A stretch of 52,082 nt of DNA, taken from an uncultured Bacteroidales bacterium. GTDB lineage: Bacteria; Bacteroidota; Bacteroidia; Bacteroidales; UBA932. The notes under the pieces were generated by a model, which saw only the letters and a list, made by a program, of their open reading frames with translations, was not told where the DNA came from and ran no database searches. Below, piece by piece: positions 39,711 through 48,458 of this stretch (position 1 is the first letter of the stretch; each line of letters begins with the position of its first letter). The position numbers were made by a program, and so were the translations under genes. Where the stretch lies: contig URDD01000009.1 of assembly GCA_900546395.1 (NCBI GenBank), positions 1-52,082 of the forward strand, given 5' to 3'.

Positions 39711-39827
39711 ATGAACATATTTTCAATAACAACCACAATTCAGAGCAACAAACGCACTGAATCCGTGTCGAGTGTTCATGTTTCATGCATTGAACCTCGT
39801 AGAGCAAATACTTTCCAGCGAACATAA
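39711..39827 (+). CDS. Possible 38-residue leader peptide
   Basis: ATG at 39711; translation opens M-N-I-F-S-I-T-T-T-I-Q-S-N-K-R-T-E-S-V and ends F-Q-R-T. A -7-like TAATTTTG lies at 39658-39665, 46 bases before. A hairpin follows (39864-39900) before the phosphoesterase operon. The arrangement resembles a leader peptide with attenuator, but no run of one codon type is obvious. Confidence 0.4.
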   Translation: MNIFSITTTIQSNKRTESVSSVHVSCIEPRRANTFQRT

Positions 39828-39863
39828 CGAGTACATTATTGTACTATGAGAGAAAAGAAACTG

Positions 39864-39900
39864 AATAGTTGGAGAGTCCTTACCAAGCTTTCCAACTATT
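39864..39900 (+). terminator. Hairpin in leader of phosphoesterase operon
   Basis: AATAGTTGGA (39864-39873) and TCCAACTATT (39891-39900) form a ten-pair stem followed by TTGTTTG. It lies between the small ORF and the phosphoesterase gene, so it may be an attenuator or the end of an upstream transcript. Confidence 0.5.
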
Positions 39901-40017
39901 TTGTTTGTATGCCCATTTGTGACAGTCGCCTTTGTGATGCTCTTCTGCCATTTCCGTCTGATGGGCTGTTGGTAACCGGATTATTAACGTGCAGTGATGC
40001 ACACAAATTGCAAAGAA

Positions 40018-40602
40018 ATGAACTATAAATTTGATGGCAGTAAGGTGTTCTTTACATCCGATACCCATTTTTATCATGGGAATATCATTCGTTTCTGCAA
40101 CAGACCGTTTAAGGATGTGGAAATGATGAATGAGACTATAATCTCCAATTGGAATAATACAGTCGGGCAGGATGATATCGTGTTTCATCTGGGAGATTTC
40201 TGTCTTGGCGGTTCAGCCGAATGGACTAAAATCCTTGACAGGTTGAACGGAAAGATATATCTGATTATGGGTAATCACGATTTGAAGAATATACGCCAAG
40301 GATACATTGACAGATTTGAACATGTGGCAATGCAGATGCACATAGAAATTGGCAAACAGAGGATATATTTGAATCATTATCCCTTTCTATGCTTTGATGG
40401 AGGATATAAAGATGTGTGGCAACTATTCGGACACGTTCACACAAGAAAGAACAACACCGGAATAGATGCTGCCCGGCTTCAGTATCTCTATCCAACGCAA
40501 TATGATGTGGGAGTAGATAACAACAACTTTACCCCTGTTTCATTTCAACAAGTGAAGAGAATAATTGAAAATCAAGTGGGACAATTTAATAAGAATAAAT
40601 AA
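40018..40602 (+). CDS. Calcineurin-like metallophosphoesterase
   Basis: A 194-residue metallophosphoesterase. Metal-binding motifs: T-S-D-T-H-F-Y-H (Asp15, His17), H-L-G-D-F, M-G-N-H-D, N-H-Y-P and G-H-V-H-T. This short form is common in phages and plasmids; substrates could be nucleotides or DNA ends. The frame opens at 39994; ATG 40018 is used because it follows an A-rich stretch and gives the usual N terminus. First of three co-directional genes. Confidence 0.88.
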   Translation: MNYKFDGSKVFFTSDTHFYHGNIIRFCNRPFKDVEMMNETIISNWNNTVGQDDIVFHLGDFCLGGSAEWTKILDRLNGKIYLIMGNHDLKNIRQGYIDRFEHVAMQMHIEIGKQRIYLNHYPFLCFDGGYKDVWQLFGHVHTRKNNTGIDAARLQYLYPTQYDVGVDNNNFTPVSFQQVKRIIENQVGQFNKNK

Positions 40603-40617
40603 TAAGGAAGATTAACA

Positions 40618-41160
40618 ATGAGTGAATATACTACCATTTATTTAAGATGCAAGGAGATACCTTTGTTGAAGTACAAAGAGCATCCTTCGTATGAGGAATA
40701 TCAAAAGTTATCTAAGGAAGATTTAATGAAAGTTAATCGTGAGATTGATGAATATAACAAACAAGTCACCAAGTCTTTGGGATGTAAATTGTTTTATCTT
40801 AGCACTACTCCAAGCCGAGAGTTGACGATACTTCCATGGAGTCCTTCTCCGAGTATACTAACCAAAGGCCTGCTTGATGAGATTCTTTATTTCTACCAAG
40901 AAGAGATTGATAATTACAAAAATGCTATTGCTAAAAATAAAGAAGATATAGCCAAGTTGGAAGTCCGTATATCCAAAGCAAATGTCAATTTGTACGGTAG
41001 AATCAGCAAGGAGATAGACGAATGCTATGAAAGAATAAATTTTGAAGAAGAAGAACTCGAACACTACCAATACTTGTACAACAAATTTGCTTTCTGTAGC
41101 AGTATCATAAACAACGAATCAAATTCAGAGTATTATGAACTGATTTACACAAAAAGTTAA
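40618..41160 (+). CDS. Hypothetical coiled-coil protein
   Basis: A 180-residue protein with an N-terminal region rich in S and T and a coiled coil (about 88-150: D-E-I-L-Y-F-Y-Q-E-E-I-D-N-Y-K-N-A-I-A). It sits 15 bases after one metallophosphoesterase and 15 bases before another, so it is likely co-expressed with both. Function unknown. Confidence 0.6.
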   Translation: MSEYTTIYLRCKEIPLLKYKEHPSYEEYQKLSKEDLMKVNREIDEYNKQVTKSLGCKLFYLSTTPSRELTILPWSPSPSILTKGLLDEILYFYQEEIDNYKNAIAKNKEDIAKLEVRISKANVNLYGRISKEIDECYERINFEEEELEHYQYLYNKFAFCSSIINNESNSEYYELIYTKS

Positions 41161-41175
41161 TAACATAAATAGATT

Positions 41176-41943
41176 ATGAAGATACAATATATGAGTGACC
41201 TGCATTTGGAGTTCAGCGACAACAGCAGGTGGTTGAAGCATAATGAATTGCCTGCGACGGGCGATGTTCTGGTTCTTGCCGGAGATATATTCTATTTGAA
41301 AAACAAGGTCGCGCCTTTGGCTAACTTTTGGAAATGGGCATCTGCGAATTATCGTCAGGTGCTCATTGTGCCCGGAAACCATGAGTATTACAATTATTGT
41401 GATGTAATGGACAAGGGATTGCAATGGAAATGGCTGTTCAAGAACAATGTAGGATATTATCAGAATCAAGTAGTGCGGATTGATGATACCGACTTTATCA
41501 TGAGCACTTTGTGGTCTCGAATATCTCCATCTGACGAGTATTTTGTGTGGAAGGGCATGAACGACTTTCGGCAGATAATGTATAATGGCAAATTGCTCCA
41601 AACAGAGGAATTCAATCAGATGCACAACTTCTGTTTGGATTTCATCAAGCAAAGTCTGGTGGAAACCACCGCCAAACACATTGTGGTAATAACGCATCAT
41701 CTTCCCACATTGGAGGTTGTTGCATCTCACCATAAAGGTTCTGTGTTGAATAGTGCATTTGCAACTGAACTGAGTAGGCTTATTGCCGACAGTCGCATTG
41801 ATGCATGGATTTATGGGCATTCACATACCAACATTGATGCTGAGATAAACGGAACAAAGGTAGTTTGCAATCAGATGGGATATGTTTTTGAGAACGAACA
41901 TATCGCCAATGGTTTTAATCCGGGCAAGTGCCTTGTCTTGTAA
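41176..41943 (+). CDS. Metallophosphoesterase
   Basis: A 255-residue phosphoesterase with M-S-D-L-H-L-E (near 6-12), L-A-G-D-I-F, V-P-G-N-H-E-Y, T-H-H-L-P and Y-G-H-S-H-T-N motifs. It differs clearly from the first phosphoesterase and is likely to act on another substrate. Third gene of the operon. Confidence 0.88.
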   Translation: MKIQYMSDLHLEFSDNSRWLKHNELPATGDVLVLAGDIFYLKNKVAPLANFWKWASANYRQVLIVPGNHEYYNYCDVMDKGLQWKWLFKNNVGYYQNQVVRIDDTDFIMSTLWSRISPSDEYFVWKGMNDFRQIMYNGKLLQTEEFNQMHNFCLDFIKQSLVETTAKHIVVITHHLPTLEVVASHHKGSVLNSAFATELSRLIADSRIDAWIYGHSHTNIDAEINGTKVVCNQMGYVFENEHIANGFNPGKCLVL

Positions 41944-41973
41944 AAGGCATAGGCTCGCTGGTAATACACTTTA

Positions 41974-42041
41974 AAGCCTCAATGTATCATATAGTGAACA
42001 AAAAAGCACGTGTTCATATATTATATGATATATTGGGGCTT
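41974..42041. repeat. Imperfect inverted repeat after phosphoesterase operon
   Basis: A 68-base inverted repeat: AAGCCTCAATGTATCATATA with TATATGATATATTGGGGCTT, plus GTGAACA/TGTTCA inside. The right side leads into TTGATATTTTTC, so it may be a large terminator; the length and imperfect arms also fit a miniature inverted-repeat element. Confidence 0.55.
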
Positions 42042-42206
42042 GATATTTTTCTGTTGGATACAACGATAACATAAATATCCAACATTATATCAGTATGGGT
42101 ATAATTTATTGTTTTATCTACGTGGATATATCAGATAAGGTATAATTTACAGAGATTTTTGAACTGCAACTTATGAAGGCTAAGACAAGCACAATATACC
42201 AGGTTC

Positions 42207-42293
42207 TACACTTTTCCAAGCGAATAATTCAGCTTCGTTACACTTTTCCCAACGAATCATCTCCATTACACGACATTTTTTCAAGCGAATCAT
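42207..42293 (+). repeat. Three imperfect 22-27 bp direct repeats
   Basis: Copies start at 42207 (TACACTTTTCCAAGCGAATA), 42239 (TACACTTTTCCCAACGAATC) and 42267 (TACACgaca then TTTTTTCAAGCGAATCAT). They sit in a 620-base gene-free stretch (42042-42660) before the histidine-kinase fragment. No gene is seen in the rest of the stretch. Confidence 0.6.
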
Positions 42294-42594
42294 AGCATAA
42301 ATCACCGAAACCAACTTTACTTTATCCCCGTATTCATATATACGTGCATTAAAGTAAAACTAAAAGAGGGAGAAAAAGAGATGACTTCTCCAAAACTGAG
42401 CCGAACCAGACCCTAACAGACTTTCTCTTTTGGCTGCTAAATAATCCGACACCATAACCCAAAAGTACAGCAAGATTCGTCCCTTGCCAAGCCACAAAAG
42501 GCAACCCCAAAATCCGTTTAAGAATCCGTAAATCCATCTCTGATTTTGCAGCCCCAATCGGCGAAATTATCCCCGATATGCCTTATCTTTGTGA

Positions 42595-43263
42595 AGCGGA
42601 GGTTTCGGGGCGAAAGAGAACGATTTTCCCCATTTTCCCTCTGAAATACAGGTCAAAGGATTGTATGAGCGTTCAACAATGATTGTAACCGGACTGGTTA
42701 TTAGTGCCATTATACTTCGGGGCTTTTCTTATTTGATTATCCAACGGGATATCCGAGAGAAAGAAAAAAAACGTAAACGCCTGGAAGAAACGGTAAAACA
42801 GAATGCTTCACTGCTTGATATGCGCAAAAATATCATCCTGACCATATCACACGACATCTGTGTCCCACTGAACGTCATTAGCGGCAGTGCAGAATTGGCC
42901 ATGGACACCCGTGACAAGAAGCAGAGTAACAATCATCTGAACAACATAAGGATAGTATGCAGGCACATACCCCATCTGCTTAACAACCTGTTGGATGTAT
43001 ATCGCCTGAACGAAGCCAAAGAAGCACGGAACGATGTTCCATTCAGTCTGAATGACCTGTTGGAACGTACCGTTTCCGGGTTTACCCATATAGTAAACAA
43101 CAAGGTTATTGATTCTTTGTCGATAGATGTTGTTATCACTGACAAGTCTTTGATATGGTATGGAAGCGTCAACTATCTTGGCTACAATACGGATAAAAAC
43201 AATGCCATACGCATTTGTGATTCAAAAATGGCTGATCAAATTTTGGAAGCTCTATATACATAA
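42595..43263 (+). pseudogene. Chimeric fragment: histidine kinase joined to PLD-like end
   Basis: Reading frame open from a stop at 42592 without a good start. Residues after L-Y-E-R-S-T-M-I-V carry one membrane helix (V-T-G-L-V-I-S-A-I-I-L) and a HisKA domain (I-L-T-I-S-H-D-I-C-V-P-L-N, the usual H-D-I-R-G-P-L-N altered). The ATPase domain is missing. After I-V-N-N-K-V-I the chain becomes V-V-I-T-D-K-S-L-I-W-Y-G-S-V-N-Y-L-G-Y, the end of a phospholipase-D-type domain. Looks like two gene fragments joined by recombination. Confidence 0.65.
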
Positions 43264-43277
43264 CATCTGTCGGTCTT

Positions 43278-44177
43278 TTATCCAATTTGTACAGCGAGAA
43301 TAAAAGAAAAAATGGAACTTAAAGTATTCGTCTCTATTCTTTCAAAATCAGCATTACGTTCAAAAAGGTCTCCCATAATACGTGTTTCGAAAAACTGCAT
43401 CGGCATTTTGAACAGTCTTATCAGATAGTCCGATGTCATTTCGACTTTAATTTTGGCTGAAAATCTCAATCCGATAGATTGTTGCAACCAAGTACCAATC
43501 AGTCTTCCTATTGACAGGGCAATACTCGAAACAAGCATCAATGTAATAAAATTATAGTCCTTATTAGGAATCCCCGTATCTATAATCGATTGCGTTATCA
43601 CGGGAAACAAGGCGGATATTAATGTGACTGCCAGCAATACTGCTATAATCTGTATCATCTGCCGGCCATACGGTTTCATATATGACCAAAAATAACTGAT
43701 GGTTTCCAACATATTGGAAGACTTCTTGTCTGCAATTACATTCTTGAACTGTACGGTAGGCTCGCATGTAATACAAATGCCACGTTTTGTTTTCGATTCT
43801 TCAACTGGATTCAGCCAGCCGGCAGCAAACGCTTTTAAAGAATGCCTGCACAGACCTGCAGCGGGATCAGAAACATACACATGTGTCCGGGTTATCTTAT
43901 ATACGACAACAAAATGATTGTTCCGCCAAAGAATAACGCAAGGAAGCGGTACCTCATGTCGGAACTTCCAGTATGAAATACTGTATGGCAGGCATTTGAT
44001 TTCCAACTGCGATGCCGCTGTTATAAAATCATACACAGTAGAACCTTCTCTGTCGGTATTCATTAGACGCCTGATTCTCTCTAAGTCGAAATATTTTCCG
44101 AAATATTTACATACTATCTGTAGACAGGCGGGGCCACAGTCTCTAGAATCTGGCTGTCTGAAATTTGGGAAACGCAT
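43278..44177 (-). pseudogene. 3'-truncated C39-peptidase ABC exporter
   Basis: 299 residues left of an exporter normally near 700. N-terminal C39 peptidase: R-D-C-G-P-A-C-L (Cys14), N-N-H-F-V-V-V (His88), S-D-P (Asp104). Then transmembrane helices (M-I-Q-I-I-A-V-L-L-A-V-T-L-I). The chain ends in the middle of the membrane domain (A-V-Q-I-G stop); the nucleotide-binding domain is absent. Its 3' end is 15 bases from the end of the chimeric ORF on the other strand, so a single rearrangement may have cut both. Confidence 0.8.
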
Positions 44178-44179
44178 AC

Positions 44180-44284
44180 TTACCAATCATTACAATGTTT
44201 CAGACAATAGTGTACTACTGCAAATTTTTCATCGACATCAAGATTGAATATAGACAGGACATGATTTAGAATATTAATCAGCAT
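44180..44284 (-). CDS. 34-residue ORF between nucleotidyltransferase and exporter
   Basis: ATG 44284 overlaps the end of the upstream gene; translation M-L-I-N-I-L-N-H-V-L-S-I-F-N-L-D-V-D-E-K then V-V-H-Y-C-L-K-H-C-N-D-W. Two bases separate its stop from the exporter ATG. The tight fit argues for a real gene; it may be a small accessory of the export system. Confidence 0.5.
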   Translation of the reverse strand: MLINILNHVLSIFNLDVDEKFAVVHYCLKHCNDW

Positions 44285-45636
44285 AGTATTTTTTTTGCTA
44301 TCGTGAAAAATATCCGAATAATGTGTATATCGTTCTCATCTATCTGTTGCACCGAATTGAATAAACCATACATAGTCTCAGCCAAAGAATCATTGACTGC
44401 CGTATCAATAAGTGGAAAATCAATCTCAGTCATACTGTCATAGTATTCCTTTAGTGTCGCCCTCATATATCCGGCTTGGACTACGTTATAAATGCAATTG
44501 GGATCTACAGCATCAAGGGATAATATGTCCATATACTGCTCCAACATTACGCGACCTTCAGTACATGTGTTTTTCCATATATCGCACACGGCAAGACCGA
44601 GTGCAATTCCAGTTCCATTGCAGTTTCTCTCTATAGCGTAAATTTTACAGAAAAATGGATATAGAATATTGAAAATGGCCTTACCATCAAACTTATAACC
44701 AGCATCAAAAGCCGTCCTGTATGGGAAAATAATTTTCAAGTCTTCTCTGATACAATTTTTAGCTAATTCCCTATGACACTTATAAAGTTCAACTAACAGT
44801 TTCTGAGTGGATAATTTCCCATTGTTCCTGATATAAAGATACGTTCCACATTCCATGAACTGGTTGTTTCCTACATAAAAACCGTAAAACAGAGCATCTT
44901 TACAACATAATTCAAACTTGGTCATCAGGTCCCTAGCTACTAATTGCCGGCTTTTACAACTTGGAATAAAGACTATCAGATACGGTTCGGTTGGCAAGTT
45001 ATATGAAATGCCGGTAGAACTTTTCCATCCATCGGTGCTAAATGGCTTTATGGCAGACATAGCCATTGCGACGAATTCACTATAATCTTCATTGGTAACT
45101 GATTCTATATATGTTGCGCATACTCTTTCTGCTGTTAAATTTCCCAACACGACCCTTCCTATATGTTTGCTTGTCGTATTTGGAAGTCCTGTCACGAAAG
45201 ACAAAAGAGTTCTGAACAAATCGGCACCTATTACCAAAGAATTATTCCTTTCATCTGAAATTTCTGAACAAAGTTCCTTGATATGCGATAACTGCCTACA
45301 GACATGAATATCTTGAATTCTATTACATTGTCTTTTCATATATTCTATATAGTCCTTTATTTCTGTTAGGGCTTCTGCCCCGTTATCATCAACGGAAATA
45401 CAATCTTCAAGCATGTTGACATAAATCCTATCAGGTGTAGCAATATCAGAGGCAATAACATCTGACAGTTTATAATAAGGCATAAAGGTAATTTGAAAAC
45501 GTATATCTTCGACGGCAAATATTTCAGAATAAATGTATTCTACATCTTCTTCTAGACAAATCAAATCAATGTCTGAGCCTTTCCGATATTCTTTGCTCTT
45601 AACAAAACTGCCTGATATGAAAATCAATTCAAACAA
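44278..45636 (-). CDS. Nucleotidyltransferase-fold protein, start unclear
   Basis: A 452-residue protein with a polymerase-beta-like motif near its start: F-I-S-G-S-F-V-K-S-K, then K-G-S-D-I-D-L-I (Gly9-Ser10, Asp22, Asp24). The rest is helical with many cysteines. Only a TTG start is available and the family normally has more residues before G-S, so the 5' end may be lost. Co-directional with the exporter; possibly a substrate-modifying or toxin-like enzyme. Confidence 0.6.
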   Translation of the reverse strand: MFELIFISGSFVKSKEYRKGSDIDLICLEEDVEYIYSEIFAVEDIRFQITFMPYYKLSDVIASDIATPDRIYVNMLEDCISVDDNGAEALTEIKDYIEYMKRQCNRIQDIHVCRQLSHIKELCSEISDERNNSLVIGADLFRTLLSFVTGLPNTTSKHIGRVVLGNLTAERVCATYIESVTNEDYSEFVAMAMSAIKPFSTDGWKSSTGISYNLPTEPYLIVFIPSCKSRQLVARDLMTKFELCCKDALFYGFYVGNNQFMECGTYLYIRNNGKLSTQKLLVELYKCHRELAKNCIREDLKIIFPYRTAFDAGYKFDGKAIFNILYPFFCKIYAIERNCNGTGIALGLAVCDIWKNTCTEGRVMLEQYMDILSLDAVDPNCIYNVVQAGYMRATLKEYYDSMTEIDFPLIDTAVNDSLAETMYGLFNSVQQIDENDIHIIRIFFTIAKKILC

Positions 45637-45679
45637 ATCATTTCATCGTTTATACATGGAACAAAACATCAACAGCTAT

Positions 45680-45838
45680 TTATACGAAACTTAGTCTTTC
45701 CATGAAGGAATCTTCTATATTTTCTTTGATTGTTTTATCCCGTCTTGGATAAACCTCTGCCAAGTTTCCCTTTTTCACGCATAGAGATATACAATAAACC
45801 GCAAAAAAGTTATCCGACACATGAAGAACCCCTGTAAC
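45680..45838 (-). pseudogene. Remnant ORF between secreted protein and nucleotidyltransferase
   Basis: A 52-residue frame without a normal start: V-L-H-V-S-D-N-F-F-A-V-Y-C-I-S-L-C then K-T-I-K-E-N-I-E-D-S-F-M-E-R-L-S-F-V and stop. Protein-like composition suggests the end of a lost gene. It fills most of the 212-base gap. Confidence 0.35.
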
Positions 45839-45848
45839 TTATTGTATA

Positions 45849-46373
45849 TTATTGCTTATAAGTTATACCTGTTGCAAATGAAGTATAAAGCGGTTTTGAG
45901 TCCCATGAAAGAAATCTTATGCAATCTGCAATTTTACCAAATATTTCCTCGAACATCATGTCCGGAAATTTTTCGCGGTCATTTGCATTTTCATTTGGAA
46001 ACCCGATAGAGATTGCAACTATTTCTCCTGTGTGCGATATGTAAAAAATGAAATACGCACTCAGCAAGCCATATTCTGAAATAATCTTTCTTAATTTGTC
46101 TTCACCTTTATCTTTTAGGAATTGCCTCGCTGCCATAACACGGACTTCCTCTATTTTTTCAGCAGATGCCTTTGTCGTTAATTTTTCGTAATCTTTTATA
46201 GTTCCATGACCTTCCGCCCTGATCACATCAATACTTTTTTCTGAACGTATAATATTGCAGGTAACAGAGTCCCGTATATTAGTATCAATCGTATCATAGG
46301 CTTTAGAGCTGTCAGCATTTAATACTAAAAGCATACATAGGGCAATCTTTATTATATTTTTAAAATATTTCAT
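45849..46373 (-). CDS. Secreted hypothetical protein
   Basis: A 174-residue protein with a signal peptide (K-N-I-I-K-I-A-L-C-M-L-L-V-L-N-A-D-S-S-K-A) and a soluble domain (A-A-R-Q-F-L-K-D-K-G-E-D-K-L). No lipobox. It follows the toxin-like gene and is therefore an immunity candidate, which is inference. Confidence 0.65.
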   Translation of the reverse strand: MKYFKNIIKIALCMLLVLNADSSKAYDTIDTNIRDSVTCNIIRSEKSIDVIRAEGHGTIKDYEKLTTKASAEKIEEVRVMAARQFLKDKGEDKLRKIISEYGLLSAYFIFYISHTGEIVAISIGFPNENANDREKFPDMMFEEIFGKIADCIRFLSWDSKPLYTSFATGITYKQ

Positions 46374-46449
46374 TTTAAAGTTTCTCTGATTATAATTTAT
46401 ACTTTTTACGAACTGAATGTTTTGGAAGAAATGCTAAACTTTTTATATG

Positions 46450-47412
46450 TTACGAATCATAATAATTTCCGGCTTCATTCCACAACCATTGAAGGTTGTC
46501 ACCTTTCCCATATATGCTTTCGTAATATTCTTTAGCTTCTTGCCAATCCCACTTCCAGTGATCATCATTACCCCTTCCATATGGATGCTCATCGTACATA
46601 TTTAACCATTGATCGAAATAATCAACATTCCATCCTTGTATGAAATTATTCCAGTCAAACTGAGGATTCTCAGAATTCCAATTATAACATTCCATTATAT
46701 GCAAGAGCCATTCTTGTGGTAGAGCAGCTTCATCTGAAGCATCTCCCCACGTTACGTCACCATCCAAAAAATCATATATGGCGCCAAATGTTTTGTGCAT
46801 GAACTCCATTGCTGACGTTGCTTCCGACGGAGATCCTGTTCCGTCATAAAGATTGTTGCCTTGCCAACAATGGAATATTTCTTCCAGAAGTGTACCCACG
46901 GTAGCATTATCTCCTAACACAATTGTATCAACTTGTGCTTCTGTCCCATTAGGTAAAAGATTACCTGAAAAAATTATCATACCATAAGCAATATTTCCAG
47001 AACTTTTCTGATCAATATAATTTTGGTCAAACAGATAATTTATACTTTTGTCTTTTAATATAAGAGAGACTAACATCGGTGATAAAATTGTATCTGTCGT
47101 TATATCATTATTATGATTATCTCGGTCTTCGATATCGTCTTCTCGATCATTTTCATATCGGTCGTACTCATTCTGATTATCGTCCCAATCGAAGTCATCC
47201 TCCCGACAGTAATTATCATCTGTGGAATCTCCGTATACTATCGCCGGATCTATTTCTCCCCCGTCAATTGCAGAATCCCCTTCTTCGGGGTAATAATTGT
47301 CAGTGTCATAGATGCTTTCCTCATGATACCCTCCCTTGAATTTCTTGCATTCCAGCAGGTCTATCGTCGGGAGCGCAAGTTTGATACCACCTGAGCGGTG
47401 TATGAGAATTAT
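46450..47412 (-). CDS. Start-less acidic protein with GG motif and zincin-like end
   Basis: The frame is open from a stop at 47415-47413 to 46450 (about 320 codons). The first ATG lies only at 47076, but the upstream part is clearly protein: L-P-T-I-D-L-L-E-C-K-K-F-K-G-G-Y-H-E-E, then a very acidic D/N/Y-rich stretch. The G-G after a short leader is the cut site of C39 exporters, one of which is encoded downstream. The C-terminal half has L-L-E-E-I-F-H-C-W-Q, like a degenerate zinc-peptidase motif. Possibly a secreted toxin; no start codon was found, so it may be 5'-truncated. Confidence 0.5.
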   Translation of the reverse strand: MILIHRSGGIKLALPTIDLLECKKFKGGYHEESIYDTDNYYPEEGDSAIDGGEIDPAIVYGDSTDDNYCREDDFDWDDNQNEYDRYENDREDDIEDRDNHNNDITTDTILSPMLVSLILKDKSINYLFDQNYIDQKSSGNIAYGMIIFSGNLLPNGTEAQVDTIVLGDNATVGTLLEEIFHCWQGNNLYDGTGSPSEATSAMEFMHKTFGAIYDFLDGDVTWGDASDEAALPQEWLLHIMECYNWNSENPQFDWNNFIQGWNVDYFDQWLNMYDEHPYGRGNDDHWKWDWQEAKEYYESIYGKGDNLQWLWNEAGNYYDS

Positions 47413-47690
47413 TCAAATCTGATTATGGCTACTCTGTAGTTTTGGCGGCTGTTTTTTTATTTTCAGCAAAGCTAAATAATTTGGGGAGATATACAACTTT
47501 TAAGACAAAATTTTGCAAATTTCTGAGGTCATGTGGTATAGAACATTAAATTCCAGGAAGTTTGACACTTCGAGTCAGCTAAATTTGAATTTTTCAATAC
47601 ATAAATAATAGATAGAATTTCTTGCGAAAGTCTTTTGGGGTCAAATTTATTTTATATTCCTGGAATGATTTAGCAATACACTATATATGA

Positions 47691-47927
47691 TATTACGAGA
47701 ACTTAAATGAGGAAAAGAACGGCAAGCCTACGACCAGGTATGTGGAGTGTCCTGAAACGATGCTGAGGACTCAAGAACGCCAGATATTGAAGAAAGACGC
47801 AGAGATGGCTGCAAAGGAACAGTTCCGGAGGGACAACCCGGAGGCGGTGAAGAAGGAAAATACAGGAATCCCTATCAAGAAGCCGCATCCGAGGCAGAGT
47901 AGCAGGAGGGTGATGATTAAGCGATGA
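47691..47927 (+). pseudogene. C-terminal gene fragment
   Basis: A 78-residue open stretch after a stop at 47688-47690: Y-E-N-L-N-E-E-K-N-G-K-P-T-T-R-Y-V-E-C-P then E-R-Q-I-L-K-K-D-A-E-M-A-A-K-E-Q-F-R-R and P-R-Q-S-S-R-R-V-M-I-K-R. Charged and helical, probably the last part of a protein. I cannot name it. The rest of 47,413-48,458 holds an inverted repeat and no complete gene. Confidence 0.4.
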
Positions 47928-48116
47928 GACTGTACTTGGGGGATGCATCTTAGTTTAAAATGCTTTTCAACCATATCTTTGAGCTTTTTCTATGGCAGAC
48001 TTGAGCGTCCGAACAACTCTATAAGCGTTTACTCCTCTTTATCAACCAGTGTCTTGCATTACCGAAGCATAAGTCGCATCATTGTTTTCATATTCAATCT
48101 AATCCGATGCCATTCT

Positions 48117-48162
48117 AAGAAGCTGTTTGAATTTTTGACATCATAAATTTAAACAGCTTCTT
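48117..48162. repeat. 12-bp inverted repeat, IS-end or terminator-like
   Basis: AAGAAGCTGTTT (48117-48128) and AAACAGCTTCTT (48151-48162), exact complements 22 bases apart. It may be a terminator for the fragment to its left or the relic end of an insertion sequence; no transposase frame accompanies it. Confidence 0.45.
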
Positions 48163-48392
48163 AAAGATAATTAACTTTTAAGTACTTAATATTCAGCGAT
48201 ATGACATTTCGTCCTTAAAACAGGAAATATAAATATCTGAGGTTCATATATTTAGGCAAATATTTGGAGTATTGTAATTCTGACATTCAAAAGCTAAATC
48301 ACTTATATTCATACACATAGATACAATAGAAGCATTACTGAAATGTCAGAAAATAATTGCTTGAAAATTAGGTGTTTCAAATACTCCGTTCA

Positions 48393-48400
48393 TATCTTTG
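48393..48400 (+). promoter_or_regulatory. Probable -7 element of SDR-epimerase operon
   Basis: TATCTTTG matches TAnnTTTG and lies 58 bases before the SDR gene. The -33 element is weak. Confidence 0.5.
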
Positions 48401-48458
48401 CAGCTCCGGTCAAGAACAAGAATAAATCAGACACCCAATACCATATCAAGATAAATAT

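Noticed and set aside
47079..47394. Plus-strand ORFs of 86-93 residues
   Set aside because: They cover the acidic start of the leftward protein, whose frame is continuous with clear protein-like composition.
47943..48146. Plus-strand 67-residue ORF before the inverted repeat
   Set aside because: Low-complexity hydrophobic and serine-rich translation with no start context; not recognised as a transposase end.
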